Virus record (IMG/VR): IMGVR_UViG_3300042868_004831
Location: 1 to 49,144 of that record
DNA from: a virus
Direction: 5' to 3' (one strand)
DNA: 49,144 nt
A program made the translations under genes and the position numbers. Positions 33,074-42,738 of this stretch are shown here, piece by piece; position 1 is the first letter of the stretch; the number at the start of each line of letters is the position of its first letter. The notes below the pieces were generated by a model that was given only the letters and a program-made list of their open reading frames with translations, was not told where the DNA came from and searched no databases.

Positions 33074-36000
33074 TTAAATCCTTGGAGTATTACCTTCAGT
33101 AGTTTGTGCGTGTACTGCGTACATGCGCCATTTTGTAGATGATGAACCAGACAGAGTTATATCAAAGGTTTGCTGATCAGATGTACGGCTGACACTTCGT
33201 ATAGATACAACCTTCTCTGTATTACTTGGCCATAAATACGATCCGTTTGTAACATAACCCTTCATGCCAGTTACAGCCCAGTTGATGGCTATATTCTCAG
33301 ATTCATATGTTCTCATGTGCAACAAGATGTTGTGTATCTTATTAGCGCTGTAGTACATAGATCCTTCAGCAAAAGCTTGCCCGTACTGACGTGTTTTAAT
33401 GCTCCACTGAATAGGTGTATAAGCACGAGCCGTTGCGCTAGATGTACTAGAATAAACACCATCTTGGAATTTCTCTAATTTATACAGCCTTCCGTTTCTA
33501 CCACCTGCATATAGTTCTTGTACATCGTCAGCGGAGTCTGCAGCACATAAACTAGTAAATGGCACAGGGTTCAACCAGTTTACCCATGACTGTGATCGGC
33601 TATCAAAAATGTACATTCTAGTATTAGTGCCAGAACTCAACTCTCCGGCAGTGGGTGCTAATACATAAAGACGTCTATCACTGGTACACAAAACAATATC
33701 TGCATAAGCACTTGCATTGATATAGGAAGATGACCCAGTTGCAAAATCTTGCGAGCGAATATTTAAAACGCCCTCTAGTGGTTGTCCTTTAGGTACAAGA
33801 ACAGTTGATTGCAACTCCATGATGCCATTACTAGTTACATATACAAGGCGACCATTTAAAACGTCGGTTCCGCGCTTAGCAATTAGTCCAGTTCCGTTTT
33901 GTTGCAAGAACCCTTGGTTGGCAAAGTTATGTGGACTATCTCCCGTAAGGAGATAAGTACTATGCTCACGCATGATGACCAATGCTGCAGACGTACTGTT
34001 GTCTCGCATTAAGCCATCACCCTGAACGGATATCATTGCTTGTATTTGCTCTTGATCAGTCGAGTTACTTATACTAAAGGATGCACCTTTAATAGCAACT
34101 TCTGGATCAAGCATATCCGGTACAAGTGTTGTGTAAATTCCATACTCATTAGTAGGATCTAAAACCCAGCTTGCGTATATGGTATTCCTTTTACTTGCAA
34201 ACAAACGTTCATTGTAAACAGCAAGGGAATCACATCCAACAGGAAATTGATCTCGGCCTTGCCGTAGTCTATAACCTCGCGTACCGGGACCATTGTCAAA
34301 AAACAGAGTACTGTCTTGTACTTGATCATATATGTTGAGCTGTGTAGTAGTCACTCCAGCTACGGTGTTTGTGACATCCCCAGAAGTGAGGCCAGACCAT
34401 TGAGTAGACGTATACGTAGTCCCATTATCTAGATCAATAAAGCCGATAAGCCTACCCCGGTTGTCTCCACTGAGTATGTTCTTTCTGTATATCAAACAAT
34501 ACTTGTATTTAGAAACAATTCCTGCTCCACCACGTTTAAGTGTGAGGAAGTCATAAGGAAGTGCAATGGTAACTTGATTAATAGCTGCCGTAACTACTAC
34601 TTCTTTACTGTAGGCACTTGGCGGAGTTTCAAATCCACTTGAATTTGGAAGTTCAGCTGATGACCACGTGCCCGGTGATCCAGTAGGTAGCGTGTATGGT
34701 CGCCATAACGTAAAAGCATATTCGTACTTGGACGCTGGCGTCAAGTTTCCTTGTTTCGTTACGTCGCCAAAACTAATGACCCATTCATTATTGAAAAACC
34801 CAGAAAGATCGTAATCTAGTTTAAAGTACAGAGCTGTCACACTAGCACGAGTGTCAGTTGATATGGGAAAAAGCTCAAAAGTTAAATAGCCAATGTCTTT
34901 ATCATAAGTACACTGACCAGTAAATTCCATCTTAGTACTACTTCGCATACCAAGACTAAATGGAGGAACTGCTTGATTAATTTTTTCAGAGAACGCCGCT
35001 TTAATACTAATCGACTCAACTTGACGCAAGTCAGTCGCAGCAGGAAGATTAATTTTTACATACTCGTTTGCCAAGTAGTTAGTAAACGGATCTGTTGGTT
35101 GCGTGTCTGTAATAAATGTTGAGTTGGCTTGATTTGTAACCAGCTTCGCAAGTCCCTTGATGTCATCTTGGACCTCGCTTATTTGCATTCTTGCATTTAC
35201 TGCGTGTAGTGAAAAATCGTCCAAATAGACAAAGCTATCTCCACCTCTGTCAAATGCAGCTTGTACCCTAACCTGTATGCCAGTTAAAATTTGATCATAA
35301 TCTCGGAAGTCAATGTATATCTGAAATTTCTGCCAATCACTTGCAGTTGTAGCTGTTTGAGGTTGAGCACTGTAATAAATTTGAGCTGGGATAATAGCCT
35401 GTCCACTTCCAAATGCAGTCACTGCTGTCTTGGTGTACCCCTGTACCGTTACATCTAATGTATTGTTGCTAATGAAGTTAGTTAAATCATCTTGGTTGTA
35501 CGCATAAAACGTTAAGACATAAGATCCAGCATTGTGCCATGGCTTTATAAAGTTAGCTGAAGATGCAACTGCTGCCGTAAATAGAAACGCACTACCAACT
35601 GTAGTTGAATCTGTAGTTACTGTAAATGTAGTTGATGTAATAGATTTTACGTAATACGTTGTAGATATAGATGTACCGCCAGTTACGGTCGTAAATCTGA
35701 TTGCTTGCCCAACTGCAAAGGAATGGATTGCTGCCGTAGTAATCAACGCAGGTAGAGTGACAGCAAATGTCCCACCAGTTCCACCAGTCGGAACAATCGC
35801 AGCACCTGCTGGTGCAGTTGCAATTCTAAATGTAGTTGGTGTAAGACTAGCAGCAAGAACGTAATAGACTGTGTTGGCCACAATGTTTGTTACTGTTGAG
35901 GTCTTAAACAACACTGGGTCACCAGCAACAAATGAGTTAGTGCCAGATATTGTAGCGTTACCTAATGTAACAGTTGCGCTACAGTTTGTGTTCCACGTTG

Positions 36001-36922
36001 TAAATGCAAGTGGAGTATCATCTTTAACAATACTACTGCCACGTACATCAATATCTTGAAAGATAAAGTCTTGTATGTGGTCAATTTTAATACAGTTACT
36101 GACAGTTCCATCTCTTGTCAGAATGTAGTTGTTCGGATTTTTAGAAGTAATACTAAAAACGTTGTAAGTGTATCCGCCTACCGTTTTAGTAGTACTTGTA
36201 ATGTACTCAGCGTCGCCAGTATTGTAATTCCATTGCCCAAACCCAGTAGCAGTGTTGCTTGCAAAATTTCCATTGGTAATCTGATTTGTTAAAATTGCTG
36301 GAGCACTACCAAAAGATGCCGTGTCAATAGCAGACGTGTTTGATTGACTAATAGATGCAATTGACAATGGGACAGCCGTTGCAATAGGAATTACGTTGGA
36401 AAAATCATCAAGGACTGGTACGCTCTCCGCTTCAATACTAGACCCATTCATGCGCACACGGAACAATGAGTTCGATCCACCAGCTGCGCCGTATATGTAT
36501 CTACCATGCGTAATCATGCGCACGTTCTCGCTGTCTGGGAATGCAAATGACACGTTCCCATTTGTGCGATCCAGTAACTCAATAGGTTGGCTACTAGTTG
36601 TTTCGTACGTAGTTGGATCCCAGTAATACAACTTATTGTTGCAAGTAAATACTAAACGACTTTTAAATCCAGCGTATTTAAGCGGTGTGATTTCATAGAT
36701 AGGTGCATTGGCAATTTGAAAGTTAGTTGTAGATGCAGACCACCAACATGTTTGCCAACCATTGCGAGGCTGTAAAGCATTTCCGTAAACAAATAGATTC
36801 TGTAGGTTTTGAAAATAACCATCCTGTAATCTGTTTGGAGCATTAAACGTATCAATGCCGAGGAATGCTTTTTCACCTAATGTAAATGCTTGTTGATTAT
36901 TTGTTACTTGTTTAGTTGCCAT
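33074..36922 (-). CDS. Tail nozzle-like protein (T7 gp12-type beta-propeller) with inserted domains (1282 aa)
   Basis: The N-terminus (DGYFQNLQNLFVYGNALQPR, then NGW) and the centre-to-end (CDSLAVYNERLFASKRNTIY, YLLTGDSPHNFANQGFLQQN, then repeated YVTSNG and YAGGRNG blade motifs) fit the beta-propeller nozzle protein of podovirus tails. Residues about 310-445 hold two copies of a small beta-domain also present in other virion proteins here. ATG at 36922 is preferred: it forms TAATG with the upstream stop and has AAGGGG; the in-frame GTG at 36931 has no site. At 1282 residues it is larger than T7 gp12 because of the insertions. Confidence 0.65.
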   Translation of the reverse strand: MATKQVTNNQQAFTLGEKAFLGIDTFNAPNRLQDGYFQNLQNLFVYGNALQPRNGWQTCWWSASTTNFQIANAPIYEITPLKYAGFKSRLVFTCNNKLYYWDPTTYETTSSQPIELLDRTNGNVSFAFPDSENVRMITHGRYIYGAAGGSNSLFRVRMNGSSIEAESVPVLDDFSNVIPIATAVPLSIASISQSNTSAIDTASFGSAPAILTNQITNGNFASNTATGFGQWNYNTGDAEYITSTTKTVGGYTYNVFSITSKNPNNYILTRDGTVSNCIKIDHIQDFIFQDIDVRGSSIVKDDTPLAFTTWNTNCSATVTLGNATISGTNSFVAGDPVLFKTSTVTNIVANTVYYVLAASLTPTTFRIATAPAGAAIVPTGGTGGTFAVTLPALITTAAIHSFAVGQAIRFTTVTGGTSISTTYYVKSITSTTFTVTTDSTTVGSAFLFTAAVASSANFIKPWHNAGSYVLTFYAYNQDDLTNFISNNTLDVTVQGYTKTAVTAFGSGQAIIPAQIYYSAQPQTATTASDWQKFQIYIDFRDYDQILTGIQVRVQAAFDRGGDSFVYLDDFSLHAVNARMQISEVQDDIKGLAKLVTNQANSTFITDTQPTDPFTNYLANEYVKINLPAATDLRQVESISIKAAFSEKINQAVPPFSLGMRSSTKMEFTGQCTYDKDIGYLTFELFPISTDTRASVTALYFKLDYDLSGFFNNEWVISFGDVTKQGNLTPASKYEYAFTLWRPYTLPTGSPGTWSSAELPNSSGFETPPSAYSKEVVVTAAINQVTIALPYDFLTLKRGGAGIVSKYKYCLIYRKNILSGDNRGRLIGFIDLDNGTTYTSTQWSGLTSGDVTNTVAGVTTTQLNIYDQVQDSTLFFDNGPGTRGYRLRQGRDQFPVGCDSLAVYNERLFASKRNTIYASWVLDPTNEYGIYTTLVPDMLDPEVAIKGASFSISNSTDQEQIQAMISVQGDGLMRDNSTSAALVIMREHSTYLLTGDSPHNFANQGFLQQNGTGLIAKRGTDVLNGRLVYVTSNGIMELQSTVLVPKGQPLEGVLNIRSQDFATGSSSYINASAYADIVLCTSDRRLYVLAPTAGELSSGTNTRMYIFDSRSQSWVNWLNPVPFTSLCAADSADDVQELYAGGRNGRLYKLEKFQDGVYSSTSSATARAYTPIQWSIKTRQYGQAFAEGSMYYSANKIHNILLHMRTYESENIAINWAVTGMKGYVTNGSYLWPSNTEKVVSIRSVSRTSDQQTFDITLSGSSSTKWRMYAVHAQTTEGNTPRI

Positions 36923-37704
36923 TACAAACACCCCTTGCGAGTAAATTGTTTACTCAGTGTTCCGTCTCTAGTCACTGTGCATATAGTAGAATCATCGCGA
37001 TAATATCCACGACTAGCTATTAATTTACTAATTGAATACATCCTAAATATTGGCAAAGTATACGGTAAATCAGCTGGTTGTCCGTTTGATGTTATGCAAT
37101 TTATACTATTGCCACGATGATATTCACTACCTGATATTACTTGACTGAGATTGTAAATTCTAAAGATAGGCAAGGTAAACGGTAAATCCGCTTGACCCTC
37201 TAAACACTGAACTTGATTGATTAACCAACTAGAAGATAGTGTTGGTGGAACACGCCAAGGCGGGCATTCACATAAATCAGCATATATAGCATTTGATGTA
37301 AAAGATGCACTTGCAGTTATGCTGACTGAAGATGGAGGTATAGGCCCACCAGTCACGATGCCTGAAGCTGCTGATGTTGCAAATGCACTTAATGTTGAAG
37401 AAGATATGTATGTTAGAACAGAACTTACACTTGCTTTTGCAAGAATAGATCCACTCACATTGTAATTGATAACAGATGATGTTGTTGCAAATGCAGACTG
37501 CGTACTAGTTGCTGTTCTTGTAACGTTAGTCGTTACTGTTGCTTTTGCTGTTTGCGCACTACTAACTGATATTGTAGGCGTTGAAGATAGAGTAGCAAAA
37601 GCACTAAGGCTTGCTGATTGATTACCACCGGGAGCAGGTGGTGCTGCAAGTCTTGCGGCTATAAATATCGCTGTTATATAACCAGCGCCAAGTGGTAGTG
37701 CCAT
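36922..37704 (-). CDS. Ser/Thr-rich tail-associated protein with internal repeats (260 aa)
   Basis: Unrecognised. A hydrophobic N-terminus (YITAIFIAARLAAP) is followed by a low-complexity Ser/Thr/Ala region in which SAFAT occurs three times (residues about 30-115), and then by two copies of a roughly 38-residue repeat (ADLPFTLPIFRIYNLSQVIS and ADLPYTLPIFRMYSISKLIA). Placed between tail genes with TAATG overlaps on both sides, it is probably part of the tail or adhesin. Confidence 0.55.
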   Translation of the reverse strand: MALPLGAGYITAIFIAARLAAPPAPGGNQSASLSAFATLSSTPTISVSSAQTAKATVTTNVTRTATSTQSAFATTSSVINYNVSGSILAKASVSSVLTYISSSTLSAFATSAASGIVTGGPIPPSSVSITASASFTSNAIYADLCECPPWRVPPTLSSSWLINQVQCLEGQADLPFTLPIFRIYNLSQVISGSEYHRGNSINCITSNGQPADLPYTLPIFRMYSISKLIASRGYYRDDSTICTVTRDGTLSKQFTRKGCL

Positions 37705-38186
37705 TAGTCTAGAGTAATACTAATGCCTGTATTATTTGGAAACGTAATTGTTTGACCAGCTCCAAGAGTCACTGGCCCACCTGTAATATCACCGTAAAAT
37801 AAAATAGATGGATCTGTGCTGGCTGTGGCGCTAATTGCTTGAGCATTGCAAACAGCGATACCTGCAATAGTAATTGCTCCGGTGGCAGTAAAAGAAACAA
37901 CTGGGATATTAGTCAATGGTCCGGGAGTTGCTGTGCTTGCTGCAGTATTTGCTCCGCCAACTCCAAAAACCTGTGCTGGAGTTGCACCAATAGCAATTCT
38001 GTTTGTTGTGTAACCACCAGTGCCTGATGCGATTTCAGCCAAAGCAGCATCGGATGTTACGTTTGACATTAATGCTAAGTACAATTGACCTGCAGCTCCA
38101 CCACTTGCTGCAAATGTCGTTCCGCGCAATAAATGATTAATGAGATTTGCTTCAGTTGCATTTGTAAACGCTGTTGTTGTTGCCAT
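37704..38186 (-). CDS. Phage tail-fibre-associated protein (160 aa)
   Basis: The sequence starts NATEANLINHLLRG and continues GQLYLALMSN, then GYTTNRIAIG and VSFTATGAITIAGIAV, and ends in ITFPNNTGISITLD. This is the pattern of a small beta-rich structural protein very common beside phage tail genes, whose usual description is tail fibre or tail protein. The start overlaps nothing but follows the previous TAG by 2 bases. Confidence 0.6.
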   Translation of the reverse strand: MATTTAFTNATEANLINHLLRGTTFAASGGAAGQLYLALMSNVTSDAALAEIASGTGGYTTNRIAIGATPAQVFGVGGANTAASTATPGPLTNIPVVSFTATGAITIAGIAVCNAQAISATASTDPSILFYGDITGGPVTLGAGQTITFPNNTGISITLD

Positions 38187-38188
38187 GA

Positions 38189-39082
38189 CTATGTTCCTAC
38201 CTTCACAATTGGATCTGCAGTAATGCTAGTTGTAATTGGTTGTGACCAAATTATTGTAGTATCAGCTTCGTTGTACACATCAACTTGTGTGCCACCTGAC
38301 GCATCTACCTTGTTGCGTAAAATGCGCAACGCATTACGAACTGTCCGCCCACTGGATGTAGTAGATACTTCATTTCCAGAACTATCAAGATTACGTTTAA
38401 GTATAGCATCGGCTATTTCTTCAACCGCGTCAGTAGCTAGCGCATTTGCATTAATAGCACCTGCCGCAAAATCAGCAGCAATGATAACGCCCGGTTGCAG
38501 TTCATGTATATCAGCTGCAATATGATTTGAACCTGTTATAAATGCTTCATTAGATGGCGATGTTGATCTTGCTCTAATAGTTCTTGCACCAAAGGTGTTT
38601 GCCGTTGTGTAAGAAGCAAGCAACGCATTCCACACTTCACTAGCAATAACTCCATCAGTAATCGATGCCGCAGTAATAGCATTAGTTGCAATACTGGCTA
38701 CAGCAACAGAACCCGTCAAGTCACGAGTTGCATATGACCACACATCCGCTGCCGATATACCCGTTGACGCAGTAGGGTCATACGCAACGACTTGCGCCAT
38801 AAGGACAACAGGCCGAATACTAGTGTCGACTACGGTTACTGTTAGAATACCCAAATCACTTAGAAATGAAGATGCCATCTCGTAGTACCAGTGACCATTT
38901 TCAATATGCACAAGTGTTGCAGGTGTAAAAGGTTGAGAAGAAAAAGCAACTCCGTTTTTATACAGGCGGACTGTTGGTCCTGTAAGAGTATTAACTGGAG
39001 TATATCCATCTGCGGGATTTGCAAGAAACATATATATACGTCGATAAGTAGCAGTTGTTTCATTCTGTTTAAACTGTTGCAT
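38189..39082 (-). CDS. Tail protein with a C-terminal RTVRxALRxLRNK domain (297 aa)
   Basis: The N-terminal 110 residues look like a beta-sandwich baseplate or adhesin domain (TVRLYKNGVAFSSQPFTPAT). A central Ala-rich part follows (AADVWSYATRDLTGSV). The C-terminal 75 residues (RTVRNALRILRNKVDASGGT, then VYNEADTTIIW) are shared with the spike at 40424-42052 and occur at the ends of tail proteins in many phages. Probably part of the receptor-binding apparatus. Coupled to the upstream gene by TAATG. Confidence 0.6.
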   Translation of the reverse strand: MQQFKQNETTATYRRIYMFLANPADGYTPVNTLTGPTVRLYKNGVAFSSQPFTPATLVHIENGHWYYEMASSFLSDLGILTVTVVDTSIRPVVLMAQVVAYDPTASTGISAADVWSYATRDLTGSVAVASIATNAITAASITDGVIASEVWNALLASYTTANTFGARTIRARSTSPSNEAFITGSNHIAADIHELQPGVIIAADFAAGAINANALATDAVEEIADAILKRNLDSSGNEVSTTSSGRTVRNALRILRNKVDASGGTQVDVYNEADTTIIWSQPITTSITADPIVKVGT

Positions 39083-40206
39083 TAGTTGATCCCCGCATTA
39101 ATTGTATATCGTGGAGCAGTAGCCGCTCCACTACCAGCACTTACTGGATTGTTCTCTGCCACACCTACAGATGGAGGACTAGGACGTGCATACGAATAAA
39201 TGTCATTAACAGGCGCACCAGTAGCAGTACCATCGCCATTCACAATCCCAGTTAAATACGGCTGTACAAACAAATGCCTAGATGAACCCGTTAAGAATCC
39301 AGCACCTAGATCAATGCCAAATGTTCCTACTGTAATTGTGTTTGCACCTGTTACTGAAAATCCAACACGAGGGACACTGAAACACGCTAGTCGATTATAG
39401 TCCTCCGAAATTTGGTCAGTTACGTTTGCTGACATAGCCGTTGTAACTCCCGTAATCAAGCAGTTTCGTACAGTTACAGAGCCAACTGCATATGGAGCAG
39501 TGTTGACAAGTATTCCAGTTGCGCCACCAAATGTCGTACAGTTAGTAATAGTAATTCCGCTTAATGTCCCAGTAGTTCCTGATGACAGCAAAAAGATACA
39601 AGATGACGTACTAGCCATAATAAAGCAGTTTGTAATCGTAATACCTACATTGATTGCACCACTAGAGGCAACAGGAGCTATCTGTAACACGTTAGCCCTG
39701 CCAATTAAAATGCAGTTCTTGACAACGCTGTTTGATGTAGTACCACTAGGAATATCAAATCGGCAAGCACCACTACTTCCAGTAGTAGTCATGTGACACT
39801 TATCGAAAGTTATATTTGTACTCGAACCTTGTACACGAACCGCATAACCCGTGGAGCTTTCAACACGTATATTTTTAAAGGACAAGTACGTCTTGCCTGA
39901 CATACTTAATGTGTCACTAGTAGAACCAGCGGTGTCATCGTTAGTTAGAAATGCAGTAAGTCGAACTTCACCAGCAGTACCAAAAATAACACCATCTGTA
40001 TCACCAATAATATTAGTAGTTGCTGGTGATGTAGTAAAACCAACTGTGACAATCTCACGATAGACACCAGCGGCTATATAGATAGTGTCACCAGAGGCTA
40101 CACCAGACGTTGCACCAAGAGCATAATTGATCGTCTGCCAAGCTGCACCTTGAGATGTACCAGCAGATGCATTACTACCAGTTGTTTTAACGTAGTACGT
40201 TGCCAT
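39082..40206 (-). CDS. Beta-helix tail spike, paralogue 2 (374 aa)
   Basis: MATYYVKTTGSNASAGTSQG followed by AWQTINYAL and SGDTIYIAAGVYRE is the start of a right-handed parallel beta-helix (pectate-lyase-like), with repeated coils such as ISNCxI and ITNCxx through residue 270. Proteins of this type bind or degrade surface polysaccharide. It is a paralogue of the spike at 40424-42052 but lacks the C-terminal domain of that protein. The active site cannot be located by eye. Confidence 0.75.
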   Translation of the reverse strand: MATYYVKTTGSNASAGTSQGAAWQTINYALGATSGVASGDTIYIAAGVYREIVTVGFTTSPATTNIIGDTDGVIFGTAGEVRLTAFLTNDDTAGSTSDTLSMSGKTYLSFKNIRVESSTGYAVRVQGSSTNITFDKCHMTTTGSSGACRFDIPSGTTSNSVVKNCILIGRANVLQIAPVASSGAINVGITITNCFIMASTSSCIFLLSSGTTGTLSGITITNCTTFGGATGILVNTAPYAVGSVTVRNCLITGVTTAMSANVTDQISEDYNRLACFSVPRVGFSVTGANTITVGTFGIDLGAGFLTGSSRHLFVQPYLTGIVNGDGTATGAPVNDIYSYARPSPPSVGVAENNPVSAGSGAATAPRYTINAGIN

Positions 40207-40427
40207 TAATCAGTACCAGCAATCTGGACAGCCATCACCGACATAAAGATGCCTACATACTCAAGTTGAAACTCTTCACTCTGGTTATTCCACCAGTCAT
40301 TGACAGATGTTCCATCTACACCAAAAGTACTAAGCACATTGCCAGCATCGTCCGTAATGTCGGCTTTAATATTCCAGTCAGGAATCGGTTGAGTGACTCT
40401 ACTTATAACCACGTTATTTAGATTCAT
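40206..40427 (-). CDS. Small tail-associated protein, paralogue 2 (73 aa)
   Basis: This is a clear paralogue of the 75-aa protein at 42052-42279: both have a D-x-x-G/N-NxxSTFGxxGTSVxxWW motif, then FQxxY and MAxQI. Each precedes a beta-helix spike in the same operon, with start-stop overlaps on both sides. It may be a chaperone or attachment adaptor for its spike (inference). Confidence 0.65.
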   Translation of the reverse strand: MNLNNVVISRVTQPIPDWNIKADITDDAGNVLSTFGVDGTSVNDWWNNQSEEFQLEYVGIFMSVMAVQIAGTD

Positions 40428-42052
40428 GAAGGGTCTACCGTTACATCAGAAGTATTAGACAACGATCCAGTCCATGCCGTGTCTGCATCGTTCTCCTTGT
40501 ATACGGTCATTGTGCCACTTGCTACGGCTACCTTATTACGCAGTGATCGCAATGCAGAACGGACAGTACGCTCGTTCAACGTACCAGCATTTGTACCGCT
40601 GCCAAGGTCTGCGCTTAGAATGTCGCTTGCGACAGATAAGAGCTTGATAGTCATTACCGCGCCGTTAGTACCTGCAGCACCCTTTACAACAACTGTAACA
40701 TCATCAGCGCCTATGGCTACTGCAGCATCAGGCAGATCTAAACGGTAAACACCCGGCATCGTAGAGGCGTCAACTTCTTTAAATCCACCAGACACCCAGC
40801 TGTCAGTCATATAAGTTAGATTGACAAGAGTTATTGGTACGCGATTACTGCGTGTGCGATTGTAAGTAGCTGTCAACCCAGCGGTTGTCGCTGTTAACCC
40901 TGTAGCACCAAGGTAAAGTTCAATACTTTGTCCTGTACTACCGGGAACTATTGTTATTGCACTAGAGTTGCGCTCTGTAGGATTGTATGGACTTACAGTA
41001 GACATAAGCCTATACGTCCCTACACCCGCATCAGGACTTGTGCCAGTCCAAGCAACGCCATATATATCATTGGTAGGAGCATTAACACTAGTGCCAAATT
41101 GTTTATTTATTGAATTAAAATATGAAGTTAATGGTTGTAACGAAGGTAAGCCAAAAAGGACACTTTCTCCAAAATCCACCCCAACATCTCCAGTAGTAGA
41201 AGAATTTGACGGTATTGACGGAGATACATTTAAATAAGAACCAGATAGTACTCGGTTGTAATCTTCTGTAATTGTACCAACTACACCATCACTTCTGAGT
41301 GCTTCGTTTGAAACGGTTAATATACAATTTTTTACTGTTGTTATAAATGAGGTACTATTTCCAAGAGTATATACACCGTAAGTGCCTCTGTAATAACAAT
41401 TAGAAATTGTGAATCCACCAGTATTATTCTGATTAGTGCAAAACCCAGCTACGTCAAATACACATAATGTAATACTTGTAGTGTCTGCTATTCTTGATGT
41501 CCCACTGGAAGGCGCAAAAAATTCAATAGCAGTATACCCATCTTTAAAAATACACCTTAAAAACGTATAGTTAAACGGTTCGTTTAAAGGTGGAGTACAT
41601 TGTATGTGGACAGTATTTGTTCTTGCGTGAAAAAAACAATCTGTAAAAGACCAATATCTGCATGAATTTGCCTGTATAGCTTTTGAATTTTGTACTTTAA
41701 ACAAAATCTTGTTCCAAGATAAATTATTTTTACTTGTGGCATTAACAATAATACCGCCAAATGAAACACCACTTAAAGACGGATTGTAATTAGTTACTAT
41801 TACGGGGCCAGCCGTCACACCGGTAAACAGCGAAGCTGTTGGGTTACCCATAATAGTAGTAGTTGTAGTTGCGCTAGTCATACCTACAGTTATCTGTGTG
41901 GAATATACACCCGGAGCAATGTAAACCGTATCACCTGATGCCATACCTGATGCACTCAACGCTTTATTTATTGATTGCCATGCAAATGCAGTCCCTTGTG
42001 CTAAACCAGTATTAGAATCGTTTCCGTCCGTTCTGACATAATATGTAGCCAT
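40424..42052 (-). CDS. Beta-helix tail spike, paralogue 1 (542 aa)
   Basis: The N-terminus MATYYVRTDGNDSNTGLAQG, with WQSINKAL and SGDTVYIAPGVYS, matches paralogue 2. Beta-helix coils continue to about residue 260 (VKNCIL, ISNCYY). From about 345 a different beta-domain follows (GQSIELYLGATGLTATTAGL), and the last 70 residues carry the RTVRSALRSLRNKV domain shared with the gene at 38189-39082. A host-recognition or depolymerase spike is the likely role. Confidence 0.75.
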   Translation of the reverse strand: MATYYVRTDGNDSNTGLAQGTAFAWQSINKALSASGMASGDTVYIAPGVYSTQITVGMTSATTTTTIMGNPTASLFTGVTAGPVIVTNYNPSLSGVSFGGIIVNATSKNNLSWNKILFKVQNSKAIQANSCRYWSFTDCFFHARTNTVHIQCTPPLNEPFNYTFLRCIFKDGYTAIEFFAPSSGTSRIADTTSITLCVFDVAGFCTNQNNTGGFTISNCYYRGTYGVYTLGNSTSFITTVKNCILTVSNEALRSDGVVGTITEDYNRVLSGSYLNVSPSIPSNSSTTGDVGVDFGESVLFGLPSLQPLTSYFNSINKQFGTSVNAPTNDIYGVAWTGTSPDAGVGTYRLMSTVSPYNPTERNSSAITIVPGSTGQSIELYLGATGLTATTAGLTATYNRTRSNRVPITLVNLTYMTDSWVSGGFKEVDASTMPGVYRLDLPDAAVAIGADDVTVVVKGAAGTNGAVMTIKLLSVASDILSADLGSGTNAGTLNERTVRSALRSLRNKVAVASGTMTVYKENDADTAWTGSLSNTSDVTVDPS

Positions 42053-42279
42053 TATTCAGCCGTCCCATTTACTATTTGCTGCGCCATAATTGTCCCAAAA
42101 GTTGAGCTGTAAAATGTTTGAAATGCAACGTCTTGTAATGCCCACCACCCAAATACGCTAGTTCCATTTTCCCCAAACGTACTTACAAAGTTATTGTCAC
42201 TATCGTAAATGTCACCAAAGATAAGATAATCATTAGGTACGTCAGGATTAGGTAGTACGAAAAAATTCATTAAATTCAT
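42052..42279 (-). CDS. Small tail-associated protein, paralogue 1 (75 aa)
   Basis: Shares with the gene at 40206 the core FVSTFGENGTSVFGWWALQD followed by FQTFY and MAQQIVNGTAE. The start overlaps the upstream gene (ATGA) and its stop overlaps the spike start (TAATG). An ATG nine bases downstream is an alternative start. Confidence 0.65.
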   Translation of the reverse strand: MNLMNFFVLPNPDVPNDYLIFGDIYDSDNNFVSTFGENGTSVFGWWALQDVAFQTFYSSTFGTIMAQQIVNGTAE

Positions 42280-42458
42280 TTCTTTACCTTCCTATTTGCA
42301 ATAGCAACCAACGTGAGATCACGTAGCATCTCAAGGTCTGATGTACTCATGAAGTCTAGGTTGTCAGCAATCTGACGCAATACCAAAGCCTCACCAAAAG
42401 GTACTTTGACTTCAGGGACGTTAGCGATCTTCTTTACAAACTTGCTTAGCCAAGACAT
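42276..42458 (-). CDS. Hypothetical small protein (60 aa)
   Basis: Unrecognised helical protein with a basic, amphipathic N-terminus (MSWLSKFVKKIANVPEVKVP) and an acidic centre. The ATG at 42458 with AGGTGA upstream is preferred over the in-frame GTG at 42467. Next to two holin candidates, so a link with lysis is possible but unsupported. Confidence 0.55.
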   Translation of the reverse strand: MSWLSKFVKKIANVPEVKVPFGEALVLRQIADNLDFMSTSDLEMLRDLTLVAIANRKVKK

Positions 42459-42459
42459 G

Positions 42460-42738
42460 TTATTCACCTAGCTTCTTTACAATTTTTTCAGCCATTGCAT
42501 TTACCAATTGAACTGATCGTAGTCCTAGTGTCCCAACAGCAAATGCAACACCTACTACCTGTTCAGGCGTTGTCCATTGGAATTGTTTAGCAATAAGTGG
42601 TGTGAGATAAACAGCAGATATCGTGCCGACAACTACACCGGCTAGACCATGCCAAAAGTTTTTCACTTTGGTTTTGTCCCACCAGTCAGTGCCAGCAACT
42701 GCACCAATGGCTCCTGCAATCAGCTGATCTCTATCCAT
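42460..42738 (-). CDS. Putative holin (92 aa)
   Basis: Two hydrophobic segments at about residues 29-50 (GLAGVVVGTISAVYLTPLIA) and 62-80 (VVGVAFAVGTLGLRSVQLV), a Gly/Ala-rich short N-terminal stretch and a basic C-terminus (KIVKKLGE) fit a small holin. The ATG at 42738, with GAGGGA upstream, overlaps the previous stop; the longer frame has no site. Placed among virion genes far from the endolysin. It could also be a virion membrane-fusion or other small membrane protein. Confidence 0.5.
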   Translation of the reverse strand: MDRDQLIAGAIGAVAGTDWWDKTKVKNFWHGLAGVVVGTISAVYLTPLIAKQFQWTTPEQVVGVAFAVGTLGLRSVQLVNAMAEKIVKKLGE

